NCBI GenBank assembly: GCA_029851415.1 | Contig: CM056743.1 | Span: 13,694,727-13,758,726 of the forward strand | Length of the DNA: 64,000 nucleotides | Direction: 5' to 3' | Origin: Eretmocerus hayati | Taxonomy: Eukaryota > Arthropoda > Insecta > Hymenoptera > Aphelinidae | Part shown: positions 46,931 through 59,362 of the stretch, in pieces | Layout of the letters: each line of letters begins with the position of its first letter | Numbering within the stretch: the stretch's first letter is position 1 | Translations under genes and position numbers: made by a program | Notes under the pieces: generated by a model | Told to the model about the DNA's origin: nothing | Databases searched by the model: none | Seen by the model: only the letters and a program-made list of their open reading frames with translations

Positions 46931-49900
46931 CTTGCAAGCTCGTACTACAAAAAATTCGTATCCCAACTAAATTTGGCAACCAGATAGATGCGCTAGAATA
47001 AGTGAAGGTCTCGTATCAGAAGTAGCAATATTAAGCTATTACACAGAAAGCACAAAAGCTTTCAGTATCCAACAGGGCGCGATGAGCTGAGATATCTGCC
47101 AACTGCAGCAAATCTCGGCTCGTTTATAAACGTAATGAGTGTATGTGTGTTGAAAAGGGGAGGGTGGAATATTAGGTTGGCAGCTCTTTTGCGCAATTTC
47201 GTTGTGCACCACATACATATAGATATATATACATTTATATACATCTATATTCAGAGACAAACTCTCTCAACAGCGAACTGGCCGAGCGCGCGAGCTCGCT
47301 TATTAAAGTTTGCTCGCGAAAACGGCCACGAAACGAACATCAGCACCGGGCATTATAAGCTGCACCTAATTTAGGCAGAAGCATCAAGTCTCCCAGTTTT
47401 ACTCATCTCTATCCATCTATCTATATCTCTCTCTCTTACTCTGTCGAGTTATGTGCAGTATTAGGGCTCGTTCTCGAGGCCCGGAATACTTGAATCAGAG
47501 CCTACTATATATAGAGGGTTTGCCTCCCCCAAACCCCCTTTGCGACCACTTCCCAATCTCCCTCTTCTCTCTATTGACAGCAGTTATTGCCTAACTGCGA
47601 GCCCTGTACGCGAACCTCAGCCTAATATCGTGCGCGCGATCTTTAATCCTTTCGTATGCTCATCACTACCGCACCCACGAAACCCTCGCATTTTCGTTTT
47701 AATTCGTTACTCTTGGTCCGTGGTTCCCTTCCATAGAGTCCTCTATACCTCATCAAATTCTGCCAACCGACGACTCGAACATAGCCGTGCTTACACCCTT
47801 ATAGTCTGACTGATGCTTGTTATTATACCCTCACCGGACACAGATTTTACTGTGGCCATAATGCCATACCCTTTTTTTTTGTCCACTCGTACGATACTTT
47901 TTTTTTTCATTTTTGACGAATTCATGATGGGTGGTGCATCGAGCATGGCTATAATACTGATATGATGCACATGCACAATCCATCCAGCCAATGTAGCCAG
48001 ATCGACGACCATTGAGGTGCTCAGATAAAAAACATTATTGGTATATCCCACTCGAATGTCTATTCTCCTCTAACGAACATTTTTTTCGATTTCCTACCCT
48101 TGTTGTCAAAAATGCTCATATCTCTTTGCCAAAAGCTTATAATTCTTTTTTTTCATCAAATGTGACGAGTGATACTTGATCCGAATTTACTGGATTTTGA
48201 TAATAGCCGAAGGATAGAAACAAATACGCTCACAAATTTTGAACCCAACGTCTGAAATTAACCCAATCCTCAAGAAGCCATCTGAAGTAAATGTAGATTA
48301 ACTAGTCACAATTATTATTAGACAAATTATGATTTGAGCCTCAAAAATAAGGTCAGAACCTAAAATTATCAGGAATTTATATCACATATCAGTAGTTTCA
48401 TTGCTCTTCAACTAATGCATGTATATGATGAATTTCAATGCAGAACAACACATGAAAATGAGTATAAAAAATAGTAATGTATCGGATCGGTTTCTCGCGA
48501 TTTTTATTTGATTCTATAAAGTTTCCATCCACTGGGAAGGCCCAAAAGAGTTTTAGAGACTCCTGCTGAGTTATTTCTATTTTGCTTCTTAATTCCACCA
48601 GAGCATAAAAATCATGATCTTTTCTTACTGAATTAGATTTATCTTTAGTTTTGTTTAAGATAATGCAACGCAGTTTGCACCATTCGGGAGATCTTCAGAA
48701 TACCTATCGGAGATGACAAATGACGTTTAGCCGTTTCAAACCCTGGTCAGGTAAAATCCATGAAAATCAGGCTAACCTGGTTATCTCAAAAAGCAATTAA
48801 AAAAATTTTTCCAAAATATGATCTGATGGTGTTCGAATAATGAGTGTCGAATCCATCTTTATTTTTCATATCATCTTTACATACAAAGTACAGGAGAGAT
48901 AGTATTGCTTTCATTTGAAAAGTCGTTATATCATAAATATCATTCATATTGAATAGATCATTATCAATCGTACGCTCGTATTGACTATGACTCATGCAGT
49001 ATGTTCCATCGAAATAGAAACTAAGAAGAATGAATACGTTTCCGGGATACTAAAAACATATTGATTTTTTTCTCCGCGCGATGTTGATTTTTCCAATAGA
49101 TTAGTTCGTGAAATAGTATCAAAGGCAATATGGACTATTAAGACAAAACGGTGGCTAATTCTTTTTTACAAAAGGTATTGCTAGATAACAAGATGATGAA
49201 TCATGTGTCGATATTACTCGGCGGAGAGAACACTCGAGGAATATCAATATCAAGCATTGTTAAGGTAGTACTGTCATAACCTCACTTTTCTAACTCGAGG
49301 TGTTTGAACCTTCACCAACCCAGCCCAAACTTCGTTATTTTGTACAAGTCTGATCCTACTCTATTCAAAATTTCAAGGGCCTATGATTCGTATAACCGGA
49401 AAAAGCAAGCCACAAACATGGGCGCTTTTGTCTTATTATAGTGACATTCGCGTGACTTCACGACGAATTTCAGTAAACACTGGCTCGCAGCTAAGCCACA
49501 AGCTAACCCAGGCTCTGTGTAAAATTGTCTGAGTCTGTTTTCTAATATTACACATCAGAATATACAATCTTATCAAAATTCATCAGGTCAAACATGATGA
49601 ATCGAGAAATAATGCCTTTTCCCATAAGAGCACATGTTGAAATCTCAAAAGTTGGGAAGCTCAGAAGTTTTTCCACAAGCAATCTAGGTCTCTGAAATTT
49701 CATTTGAGTAATCTGTACGCCAAATCCTAACTATGTGTATGGTCTCATCGAATTCCATCAGGTCAATCGATATCGGCGCGATGAGTCTCTGATCCATACC
49801 TATGAGCTATGAGGTGAGGCCGACCACTACTACATCGACAAACGTTTCGTATACATATGACCCAACCTCACATACACTCCAATTCAGTAGGGCCATCAAG

Positions 49901-50614
49901 AACTTATACATGGATAAAATTTGCCTGATTTTGCAATAAATCTCCGAATGCTCACGATATCGACCCAGAAGATCCTTGTTATAACTCACGAGGGCGTATT
50001 TTCTTCGTTTTTATGTACACAATGAGGAAGGAATATTTGCAATAGCCCAAACATAGACTAGGCCATCGTACAGATTTCACAACGAAAAAGGCGTTTGAAG
50101 CATTTTTTTAGGTGAGCTTTTCATCTTCTTTTATCGTGTATAACATGTACCTAAAGTCACAGAAAAATCCCTCACCATGGACCAAAAGACTGGTAATAAT
50201 AATAAGAATGACTCATATGCATCATTCGTGGACGCACCCTTATCGCGAAAATACCCGTAATGTGTAAAGACCCTGCAATTCGACGAGCAAGTTCCGAATC
50301 ACTCCATTGAAATTTTCCTATCCATCTTCTATTGAAATATGGTCGGGAATGAATTTCCAGATCAATCCGTCAACACGTCTATTTTATTTGTAAAGATTAA
50401 GGGTCAAAAATGTCAGCTCCGTGTACTGTAATAATTGGAGTTCTACGCATACTCTTGATGCTAGCGTCGAGGTAATCAACATAGCCAGATTTTTCAAATC
50501 TTTCTGGCAAAATACAATATTGAATCAACTATTTTTGATAGGTATTATGGCCAAAATGGTTAGTTTGGTCTCCGAGCCATGTGCCTCTTTCGTGTAATGG
50601 AATTTTCACTAAGA
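46931..50614. other. No gene supported
   Basis: Minus-strand frames at 47791-48051 (hydrophobic stretch TLAGWIVHVHHISIIAML), 48398-48598, 48786-48995 and 49807-49989 are protein-like in places but unrecognised. An ATATACATTTATATACATCT tract lies near 47226-47250. A solo MITE end is at 50225-50239. Confidence 0.35.
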
Positions 50615-51260
50615 ATTTCTCCAAAAAGGGTGATTTAGCAGCGATACGCGAATGGTCCAGTTAGTGTACCTGGCAAGAAGTGTTCTTGAACAGACTACGA
50701 GTCAACGCCGCTACATTTCGACGACATATATCACCATATTGAAGAAACCATCGTTACAGTAGAGTATTTACAGCATTTGGAATTTTGATGAATGAAAAAC
50801 AGGAAAAAAAACCACGAAAAAACGTACCAAAGTTACCCCACTCTAGGTGAGAAGCATGAGAATAGGGTAACTCCAGTGCAACTTCCCGTGACAGCTTCTT
50901 TTCAACTCATCTTGAGTCGAGTGATGGTCTACGAGTTTTTAGAATGTTTCAAAAAGCTTGAAATAAGACTTCTGATCGATTAAAATTAATTCACTCGCAT
51001 AGTTGCGGGTAGAATTGAGATATTCTGTAAGTGTACCAAAGTTGTCCCATCGGGGTCTAATTTTGGTACACTTCTTCAACTGCTAATAGCTCCAGCTCAG
51101 ACGCATCAAATTGAACTTTGTAGCCCGCCAATCAAAATCTGAGACTGTAAGCTTTCGATTAATCATTGATTAAGTCGGTTTTGTCAATGTATGTTGGAAT
51201 GCCGAGCCAAACAAAATAAAAAGCACCAAAAACGTACCAAAATTGCCCAATTTGACAGTA
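50615..51260. mobile_element. Truncated, inverted copy of the 9460-10299 element
   Basis: Matches the inverse of 9460-10120 or so, including GGTAACTCCAGTGCAACTTC, GAGTCGAGTGATGGTCTACG and the end CCCAATTTGACAGTA. The other terminus is missing, so the copy lost roughly 200 bp. Confidence 0.65.
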
Positions 51261-52076
51261 TGTTTTATAACATATTACCACTCAATATGCGAAAAAGAAT
51301 GGGAAAAGTTGCGGGATAGACGCGCGGGGCATCAATTATCAACATCTGAGTTTTTAGATCCAAAATGTATCCGCGGAAATATCCATATACCGTAAACCGG
51401 GGTGAATGTGGCCACTTTAGACTTTCTGATCGAATTCTCGTTGCGATTTTTCGAACAAACCTATATGTATCTTAGGTCATTCGACGCGTCTTGACGTCTT
51501 CTTCAAAACGCTGACTTCAGAATTTCATTTCAACCATTTGCTCTCTTGAAAAGTGTAAAAAACAGGGTGGCCTAAAAAACTGGGCACCCTCGTTGAGCAC
51601 CGCGATTATAATGGTCTGAGCGAATCCCTACCCCGACGCCTCGTGTTTGGAACAAAATGAGGATAACACATCTCTTAGTCCATCTAATTACGAAGAGAAT
51701 ACCGTTACATTCATCTCGATGGCTCAAAAACCCGAGTCAAGCGGCCAATTTGGAATTTATACACTATATTGGCGTCTCAAGCACGGATGTGTCTCGAGTG
51801 GCGTCTGGGTTGATTTTGGACACTTTGACGCTTCTAGTTGAGTTTCATTGCAATTTTTCGACCGAACCTATATGTATCTGTACTCATTCGACGCGCTTTG
51901 ACGTTACCTCCAAAATGCTGAACTTTGAATTCTCTTACACTCATTTGCTTTCTCGGGAGTTGTAAGAAACAAAGTGGCCACATTCACCCCGGGGCAGCCG
52001 AGAAATCGCAAGTTCTCGTTCAAGTACTAAGCGTACAAGTGCGAAGCGGTGTGAAACCGAGTTGAGGCCGATAATC

Positions 52077-52920
52077 ATGGACGCGGATGATGTTGCGAAT
52101 CAGTTGTCTGAACAATCAAATTCGTCACTGGATTTGGCCGATGAAGCTGCGCGCTTCTCTGGTAAAGGCATCGACCAAAGCGGATCCCGCGGTAAAAAGC
52201 GCAAGCGAGGTCACAGCGAAAAAGTGCTCGCACTATCCAAGAAGGTGTGTATGATAATTCTATGCTTCTAAGAGCGTATGGTGGATATATACAAAGCCCG
52301 TATTAATACTCTTTTCTTAATTTTTTTTTTCTTTTTTTCAGAGGAGGACGATTTTTCCTTTGCCGACCACGTGGAAGTTGAGCGAGAAAATCGAAACTAT
52401 ATGCAGTAATCGTGGACTGAAAACTGTGCGAAAAGTGGCAAACGAAGCCATACCGGAGTTATTTACCCAAGAAGAACTGGCGTCTTGCTGCCCCATGGGA
52501 ACTAAGAAATCTGACCGGAAACGTTCCAATCCCGACGCAGCAGATCGTTCCAATCCCCACTCAGCAAATCGTCCGGGTCGGCCGCCTCTGGATGCAGAGA
52601 GGCTGAACGCCCTCATAAGTAAGATGCTTATCATATTATCAAATGTATGAGAGAGCCACGGATTTTTTCGCAACTCAGTAGCGTACTTAGCATCCTTTCG
52701 AATACGTTTAGTGTGATTTCTGCAATTTAATGAACTTCTTTTACCAGTCGATGAAGTGCAACTTTCCCGAAAACTGTAGCTAATGATGGTTTCTCATTTT
52801 TGTGTTACAGGTCGATGCTGGACGAGATTCTCCAAGGATCCAAATTGGTACGATGATTTCAAAGAGGCACTGAAATATCAAATGAGATTAGCTCGAAAAA
52901 ATATTTTGGAGGAAGCCTAA
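52077..52920 (+). CDS. BEN-domain protein, three exons, 184 aa
   Basis: Exons 52077-52244, 52342-52618 and 52811-52920, all with GT/AG borders and matching phases (0, then 1). The ATG has a good context (AATCATGG), and TAA closes the frame. Residues 39-46 (GKKRKRGH) look like a nuclear localisation signal. A C-terminal BEN-type domain spans about residues 70-180, with LFTQEELASC (96-105), RPPLDAERLNALI (136-148) and a final basic helix (KYQMRLARKNI). BEN domains bind DNA or chromatin partners and usually act as transcriptional repressors; they also occur in transposons and in polydnavirus genomes. The intact frame suggests function or recent acquisition. Domain call is by pattern. Confidence 0.7.
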
Positions 52921-53654
52921 AACAGGCTAGTGACTTATGTGCAAGAACTTTTGTATGATGTATATATATCTTAATTTACATTAATTTACATTGATTCACA
53001 TTAATGCTTCATGAACAAGTGAACTGGTTTTGACTGTGCTAATGAAATTTGTATATAATATATGTATGTATGGTGAAACGATACAAGTCGTGTCAATATT
53101 CATCGCGGATGGCCCATCCCCTAAGATTTTATTTTTTACAAGTGAGTTGTATTCAGATCATACTCTGCAATTAATTTCGAGTAAACTTGGAGCTGAAAGA
53201 ACTATTGATTTTCCAACTCTGACGACTGTCCTGCTTTAGAATCAATACAGATATACTGATCCGTATTCTAAATCTGAACTTGGAAGATCGCAACTTGTAA
53301 CGAGGATGTGTACGTGAACGAGTCTCCGGGCGGTTGGAGTGCAAGCTGAACGAGATGAGATCAGCCACTTGAGGGACGTAGGCACAATTTTTTTCGAAAA
53401 AATTCGGCGAGAATCGAGCTAGGTAGAATTTTTCAAAGTACCCACCTTTTTCTACCCATCAAAGTTGGATGGGTAGGGTTTCATCTGGCTGAATTTTATG
53501 GAAAAACCCCTCCAGTTCTATCCGCTTGAGGGATCGAGATCTTATATATATATAAGCAAATCACCCGCCCAAACATTTTTCAATAACTTCACACTCGTTC
53601 CTAGGTAAAACTATAGCTAAGTAAAACGTTCTAGTCTGTCCTTGTGATTCTACC

Positions 53655-55075
53655 GAGCTAGTTTAGGTGAGTGATATTTTATCCCGCTTGGTCGTATGGG
53701 GATACCTATTATATTGCACCATCCTTAAGGATGCAGGTAAAACTTGTATCCAATCTGCTGCGAACTTTTGTAAAAGACCCCCACGTCTTTACCGACGTAA
53801 TCTGCTTGGTAAAAATCTAGCTCGATAAGCCGTATTAAACTACCCCCAAATTTCTACACGGCTTATTAAGATAGGTAAAATTTTATCCCGCTGGGTCATG
53901 AAGGAATACCTATCATATTGCTCCATCCTGGATAACGTGAGTAGAATTTTTATTCATCCTGCTGCAAATTTTTGCAAAATACCCACACACTTCTACCGAC
54001 GTTAGCTGCTTGGTAGAAATCTAGCTCACCCACAAATTTCTACACAGCTCTTTGAAATAGGTAAAATTTTGTCCATCTTCAGTCGTGTGGGAATACCTAT
54101 TATTTCGCACCATCCTGGGGAGTGTAGGTAAAATTTTCATCCTGCATGCAGCAGAATTTCGCAGAATACCCACTCATTTTTACCGACGTCAACTGGTTGG
54201 TAAAAATCTAGCTCGATAAGACGTATCAAACTACCCACAAACTCCTACACAGCTTATCAAGGTAGGTAAAATTTTACCCATCTCCGTCGTATGAGAATAC
54301 CTATTATTTCGTACCATCCTGGGGAGTGTAGGTAAAATTTTTATCCAGCATGCAGCAAATTTTTGCGAAATACCCACTCATTTTTACCGACGTCAACTGG
54401 TTGGTAAAAATCTACCCCGATAAGACGTATCAAACTACCCACAAACTCCTGCACAGCTTATCAAGATAGGTAAAATTTTACCCATCTTCGTCGTATGGGA
54501 ATACCTATTATTTCGTACCATCCTGGGGAGTGTAGGTAAAATTTTTATCCAGCATGCAGCAAATTTTTGCGAAATACCCACTCATTTTTACCGACGTCAA
54601 CTGGTTGGTAAAAATCTACCCCGATAAGACGTATCAAACTACCCACAAACCCCTGCACAGCTTATCAAGATAGGTAAAATTTTACCCATCTTCGTCGTAT
54701 GGGAATACCTATCATTTCGTACCATCCTGGGGAGTGTAGGTAAAATTTTCATCCAGCATGCAGCAAATTTTTGCGGAATACCCACTCATTTTTACCGACG
54801 TCAACTGGTTGGTAAAAATCTAGCTCGATAAGACGTATCAAATTACCCACAAACTTCTACACAGCTTGTCAAGATAGGTAAAATTTTATCCCGCTCGGTC
54901 GTATGAGAGTACCCGTTATGTCGTTTTATCTTCGAAAAAGTAGGTAAAATTTCTGTCCAGCCTGCTGCAAATATTTGCCAAATACCCACACATTTTTACC
55001 GACGTTAGCTGGTTGGTAAAAATCTAGCTCAGCTGCGCAGATTGTTCGGCTGTACCTACATTATTTTACTCACTT
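53655..55075. repeat. 204-bp tandem repeat array, about seven copies
   Basis: Successive GCTTATCAAGATAGGTAAAA junctions at 54252, 54456, 54660 and 54864 give a period of exactly 204 bp in the central copies; outer copies are more diverged. Each unit holds several AGGTAAAAWTTT and ATTTTTACCGACGT segments that are mutually palindromic. Confidence 0.88.
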
Positions 55076-55605
55076 TGGAAAGGGGGTAACATATTTTGCT
55101 GGTTTTACTTCCCTAAAAAACCGCAAATTTACGGAGGTAAACCCATATAGAAATTATCTAGCTAATTTAGGTATGTAAATACCTATAATGTTTACCTAGG
55201 TATATTAGGGGGGTCGTTTTTTTCATACGGGGTGGTCGTTCTAAACAACTGTCGCATCCAAATTCAATCGGCAATAGCGCAAAATGTAGAGGACGTCATT
55301 ACCTACTAAGAGAGAATGATTGGAAAAAGATAGAAATGGATCTACTGGGTTGTTCAGGTAAATTTTTGCAACATGAAATTTTTACTTGACAATTTCCACT
55401 TTATTCCAATGGAAAAAAGGGTAAATGGAACCCGTCTCATCACAAATCAGGTGGTATATTCTAAAAGAAGAGTTCTCAAGCTTCAAAATGCGCTTTTGCG
55501 CGCCTTTCTTAGATGGTATAGCATCGGAGTTACGACTATTACAATCTCTTTCCGGAAAAGTGGCCATATTCACCCCGGTGGCCACATTCACCCCGCTTTA
55601 CGGTA

Positions 55606-57671
55606 CGTGTATAAACCTCGTTCACTAGGCCCAATGAGCCAATCTAGGGAACTCTACTAATAACGCTTACACGAATCTATGCAAGCTCTGTAACATATAT
55701 ATTTGAGTCTATTGTTCGTCAAACGCGCTTATGAATATATACTTGCCCATATTCACGGTGATTGGCAGATCGATTGCGCTAAATACCATCTCATGCTCTG
55801 TATAACTTTGAAAATTGATTAAACTATTGAATTAGCTTCGAGCACTGATGGTGGTACTACAAATACGTACGAGAGAGCCAAGACGAACTTCTGATGATGA
55901 TTTGACGTTCGAAAGCTGTTCTACAGCTCGAGAGTAGTTCAATCTGTGAATGGATGCCTGACTTTGCCCAATCAGCCACACTTGCACCGACTATATCAAT
56001 TAACTTGCTGCGTGCAATTGACATTTCATGTAGTTCAAGAGTGAGAGCTTCACATAAGCTTCATGATATGTATAATTTTGTTGAGCTATCGAGATTCTAT
56101 TGAAGCTGAAAAACTGAGAACGTAAGTGTATTACCAATTCAAAATTTTACACATTTCAGCAAACTTTGAGCAAACGTCCGAGTTTGCCTGGACGTTTGCT
56201 CTGCAAAGCCTGGTGTGATTAGTTTATTTTTCTTTTACCCAAAGAATAATATAATGTTTTTAGCCCATACGATACCCGTAATCAGTAGGATAGAAAAAAG
56301 TTTAACGAGTCAGTTAGTTTCATACACTGTAAAAAAAAAAATCTGTAATTTCGCTAGTCATTTGGACTTTTTCCCAGTTATCTCTTGAAGTAAATACTAA
56401 TATTTCATAATTTTACCAATGATTAGCGAAATGTTCGCCCTGAACGTAGGTGCCCAGGTAACCTAGTTTTGACGTGGTAAAATCGCTAATTTTGAAAGGT
56501 GCGAAATCGCTAATTTTTAGCAATAGATACGAATAAAAGACGGCGAATTTACCGACTCTGTTCGAGACCGTCAAGTTGTAAAAGTTGCGATCGCGGCTCG
56601 GATCGGACGGCGTAGGACGGCGCTCGCGCGTTGATGTCGCGTCTACGGGCAGCAGAGAATTGGCATAAACTCGAGCTGCCAAGCGAGGGGCTCCAGTCCA
56701 GGGTGGCCAAGGGTGGCCGACGTGAATCAGGAGTTGAGAGTCTGCGAGGAATCTGAGGTTTTATTGTCCTGTAAGCTTTTGTAAAACCTCAATTCGACGA
56801 GGATGAGCAGTGGTGCCCCTGTCACGCTCGTGGCTGTGATCACGCGTTGTGGTTATATCGCTTACAAATATACCTTGGATGCAGAAATTGCCATCCTGGG
56901 ATCTGCGGGGAGACGAAAGTGTCGGAGCACCAGGGTCATTGGAGTGTGAGCTTACTCAAGGGGTCAACCATATTTCTCGAGGAATACGTAGCAGATTGTT
57001 GTGGTAAGCTCCTCAAACAATCTAACCTATTCTCTGCTAGCTATACCGCTCTTATACTGCTGTACTTTTTCCTATATCTAGCTATCACCACCTCACTATT
57101 TTCGCAGAAAATTAACAAGAATTTTCAATTTATGCAAAAATGTAAAAAGTATACACATAATCAGTTGATTCGTGATTCATTTTTACAGATTTGGTCTCAC
57201 AAGTTCCTACCTAAAAACAGTAAGAAGCCCCTGCATGAGACGTAGAAGCTGTTGGGGCTTTTAATATTGTCAAGGAAAGATTTGAGCTATTGATGATTTG
57301 GTGGCTCTGCGTCCTCACCTCTAGTCTCACTTCCAACAAAATACAAGGTAACTTTCAGATCTCTGTGTTTCATAAATACTCATCATTTAGGGGTCAATGT
57401 CCAAAAAGGCAAATTTTTGAGATTGATAATTTATTTTATAGTGTGTGCCGTAAAGTGCAGAATTGTTGAGGTTCAACCTATCATTCCTTACCTAATAATG
57501 ATCCTATGCTAGTATACTTGAAGTGCTCTCTATTGCCTGGGATGTTCTCTATAGAGCAACTCAGCCTACATGACAATCGGTGCTTGTAATTTTTGCACCG
57601 ACTTCACTATAATGATGATTTCTGCTTTCTACTCAATCAACCATTTTGGATAGTCTGAGATTCTATAAGTT
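55606..57671. other. No gene supported; GC-rich island at 56560-56840
   Basis: A GC-rich patch with an ATG at 56802 (MSSGAPVTLVAVITRCG..., 48 codons) may be a first exon. A plus frame at 56847-57245 crosses it without a recognised domain and carries a possible donor (TTGTGGTAAGC) near 57003. Confidence 0.35.
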
Positions 57672-59021
57672 CTAGCCCCTTCTTGTGAAGAAGGTAAAAT
57701 GTGAAACATCATTTCTTGTACGACATGCTTTTACCATTCCAACAATAATTTCCATATTCTCTCTAATGCTCCTTTTCTCAAGATGGATGAAAAAAGAGGA
57801 ATCATCTCTTAAAACTGTCACCCATGAATTGAAATATTCATTCCCCTTCTCTTGCTCTCTTTGTTTCAAACTGATGGAATCTTGTTACCTAAGTAGTATT
57901 AAATTGGTGATTCATAATCTCAACAAGATATCTCCTCAATTGGAGTATTCTACAGCCAAAGAGCACTCCTCACGAGAGGGTGATATGTCATCCTTGACGT
58001 ATTGAGTACACACATCAGACTTGTAATTATTCTTACTCCATCGGAAACCTTGAAACTACTACCAAGTCTAATCTATCCCAAAACCCATGTAGAAATTTCT
58101 TTAAGTTTCTTGTGATGCCAGGATATCACCTATGATTGTTGACAGGTTATGTAATCACATGTAAACAATCATTTCATATGACCTGAAAAATCATCCAAGT
58201 AATGGACTTGGATAGTTCTATGAAATCAATGGAATGAGGACGAACAGGTCAAGATTGCTGAATTGCTCAATCGAGAGTAGGTGATAGAACATGAACAGAG
58301 GAAAAGTAAAAACTTGAAATGACAATTCCACCAAGTAGAGGGGAAATCTGTTCATAAGAACTTGTGAATGAAGAGCTAGATATGATGCGCAAGGCCAAAT
58401 CCATCAAAGTTGTGAGAGCGAGGTATCTGTCTATGAAAATGTAAGCAATGTTGTTGCAACCTACGGGTAGCAAAGGTGATGCCACAAATGAGTTTGAAGT
58501 CCTTGAGAATTAGCCAATGAATGCTGGGATGATGTGCTACTGCTACAAGTTTTGTGATAAAGATCAGATCCTCACAATTATCAGGAGTCAGAAGATGCAG
58601 TACTCTCATCGAATAATGTCATATTATGGCATTCGCTCATCTTCATCTCAAAACACATAGCAGCATCATCACCCACGTATACCTATCTATGCTAATTCCT
58701 ATGAGCCAAGGTTATTTTAAACACCATATTTGCCACCTACGTACACAAAACAAAGCAAACATTATCTTGAAATCATTCATCGCTCTCACTTTTCTCACAG
58801 ATTTCACCTTGCAGATCATCTTCTGGTAAATTGAGAGGCACATCAAGCGAACACTGGCTCTTCAAACCAGAACTCAGCTTTCTACTCACCAACTCTGATC
58901 TTGGTAGAATTATAGTTTCAGACTTGAGCTTTTCATGGTGCCTGTTCTTCCTCACCCTCTCACAACTACGTGAAGCAAGAATTTTGATCTTGAATCCATA
59001 TAGTACAATAATTTCATGGAA
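57672..59021 (-). other. Cluster of coding-like minus-strand fragments upstream of the transposase
   Basis: Minus frames at 58773-59021 (with RKNRHHEKLKSETIILPRSE), 58376-58618 and 57672-57884 (with RDDSSFFIHLEKRSIRENME) have protein-like composition. A plausible donor (CTGCAAGGTGAAAT) lies near 58810. They could be exons of an antisense gene, perhaps a second protein of the same transposon, or chance. No domain recognised. Confidence 0.25.
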
Positions 59022-59362
59022 TCATCTGAGTTTATTACCATGAACATTTGCACGATCTCGATACTTCTCTTCAAGTATTTGATCAAATTTGGTCACGCTC
59101 TTGAAGCGTTATGTCAAATTTTTTGAATACTTGAGGAGCTTTTTTTTTATGAGACTGAGCAACTCTCTGCTGTTGAGTAGATTAGGTCTCTAGATAGTTT
59201 CTTTAGTGTTGAAACTTTTCATCTTTTACGTTTACAGAGAAAAAGGGAATACTACTATGAAACTTTGCCGTTCAATTCAAGCTGATGCATTTGGAAGCTT
59301 CTCCCTAAAATTTTCCACTCCATTTCCTTCACCTTCCAGTTTTCAAAAATTTCTACAGCACA

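Larger units (their letters stand above)
51388..55605. mobile_element. 4.2-kb unit bounded by 28-bp inverted repeats, carrying a BEN gene
   Basis: Left end 51388-51415 begins TACCGTAAACCGGGGTGAAT; the inverse of the right end 55578-55605 begins TACCGTAAAGCGGGGTGAAT. Over 28 nt they differ at one position. TA borders both ends. Inside are a duplicated left subterminal segment (51400-51560 resembles 51790-51990, ending in a partial terminus CACATTCACCCCGG at 51974), the BEN-domain gene (52077-52920) and a 204-bp tandem array. Either the whole is one transposable unit, or two separate copies of a MITE happen to flank the gene. Confidence 0.55.

Noticed and set aside
57685..58005. 106-codon plus-strand frame
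   Set aside because: No domain, and it overlaps an equally plausible frame on the minus strand; left unassigned.
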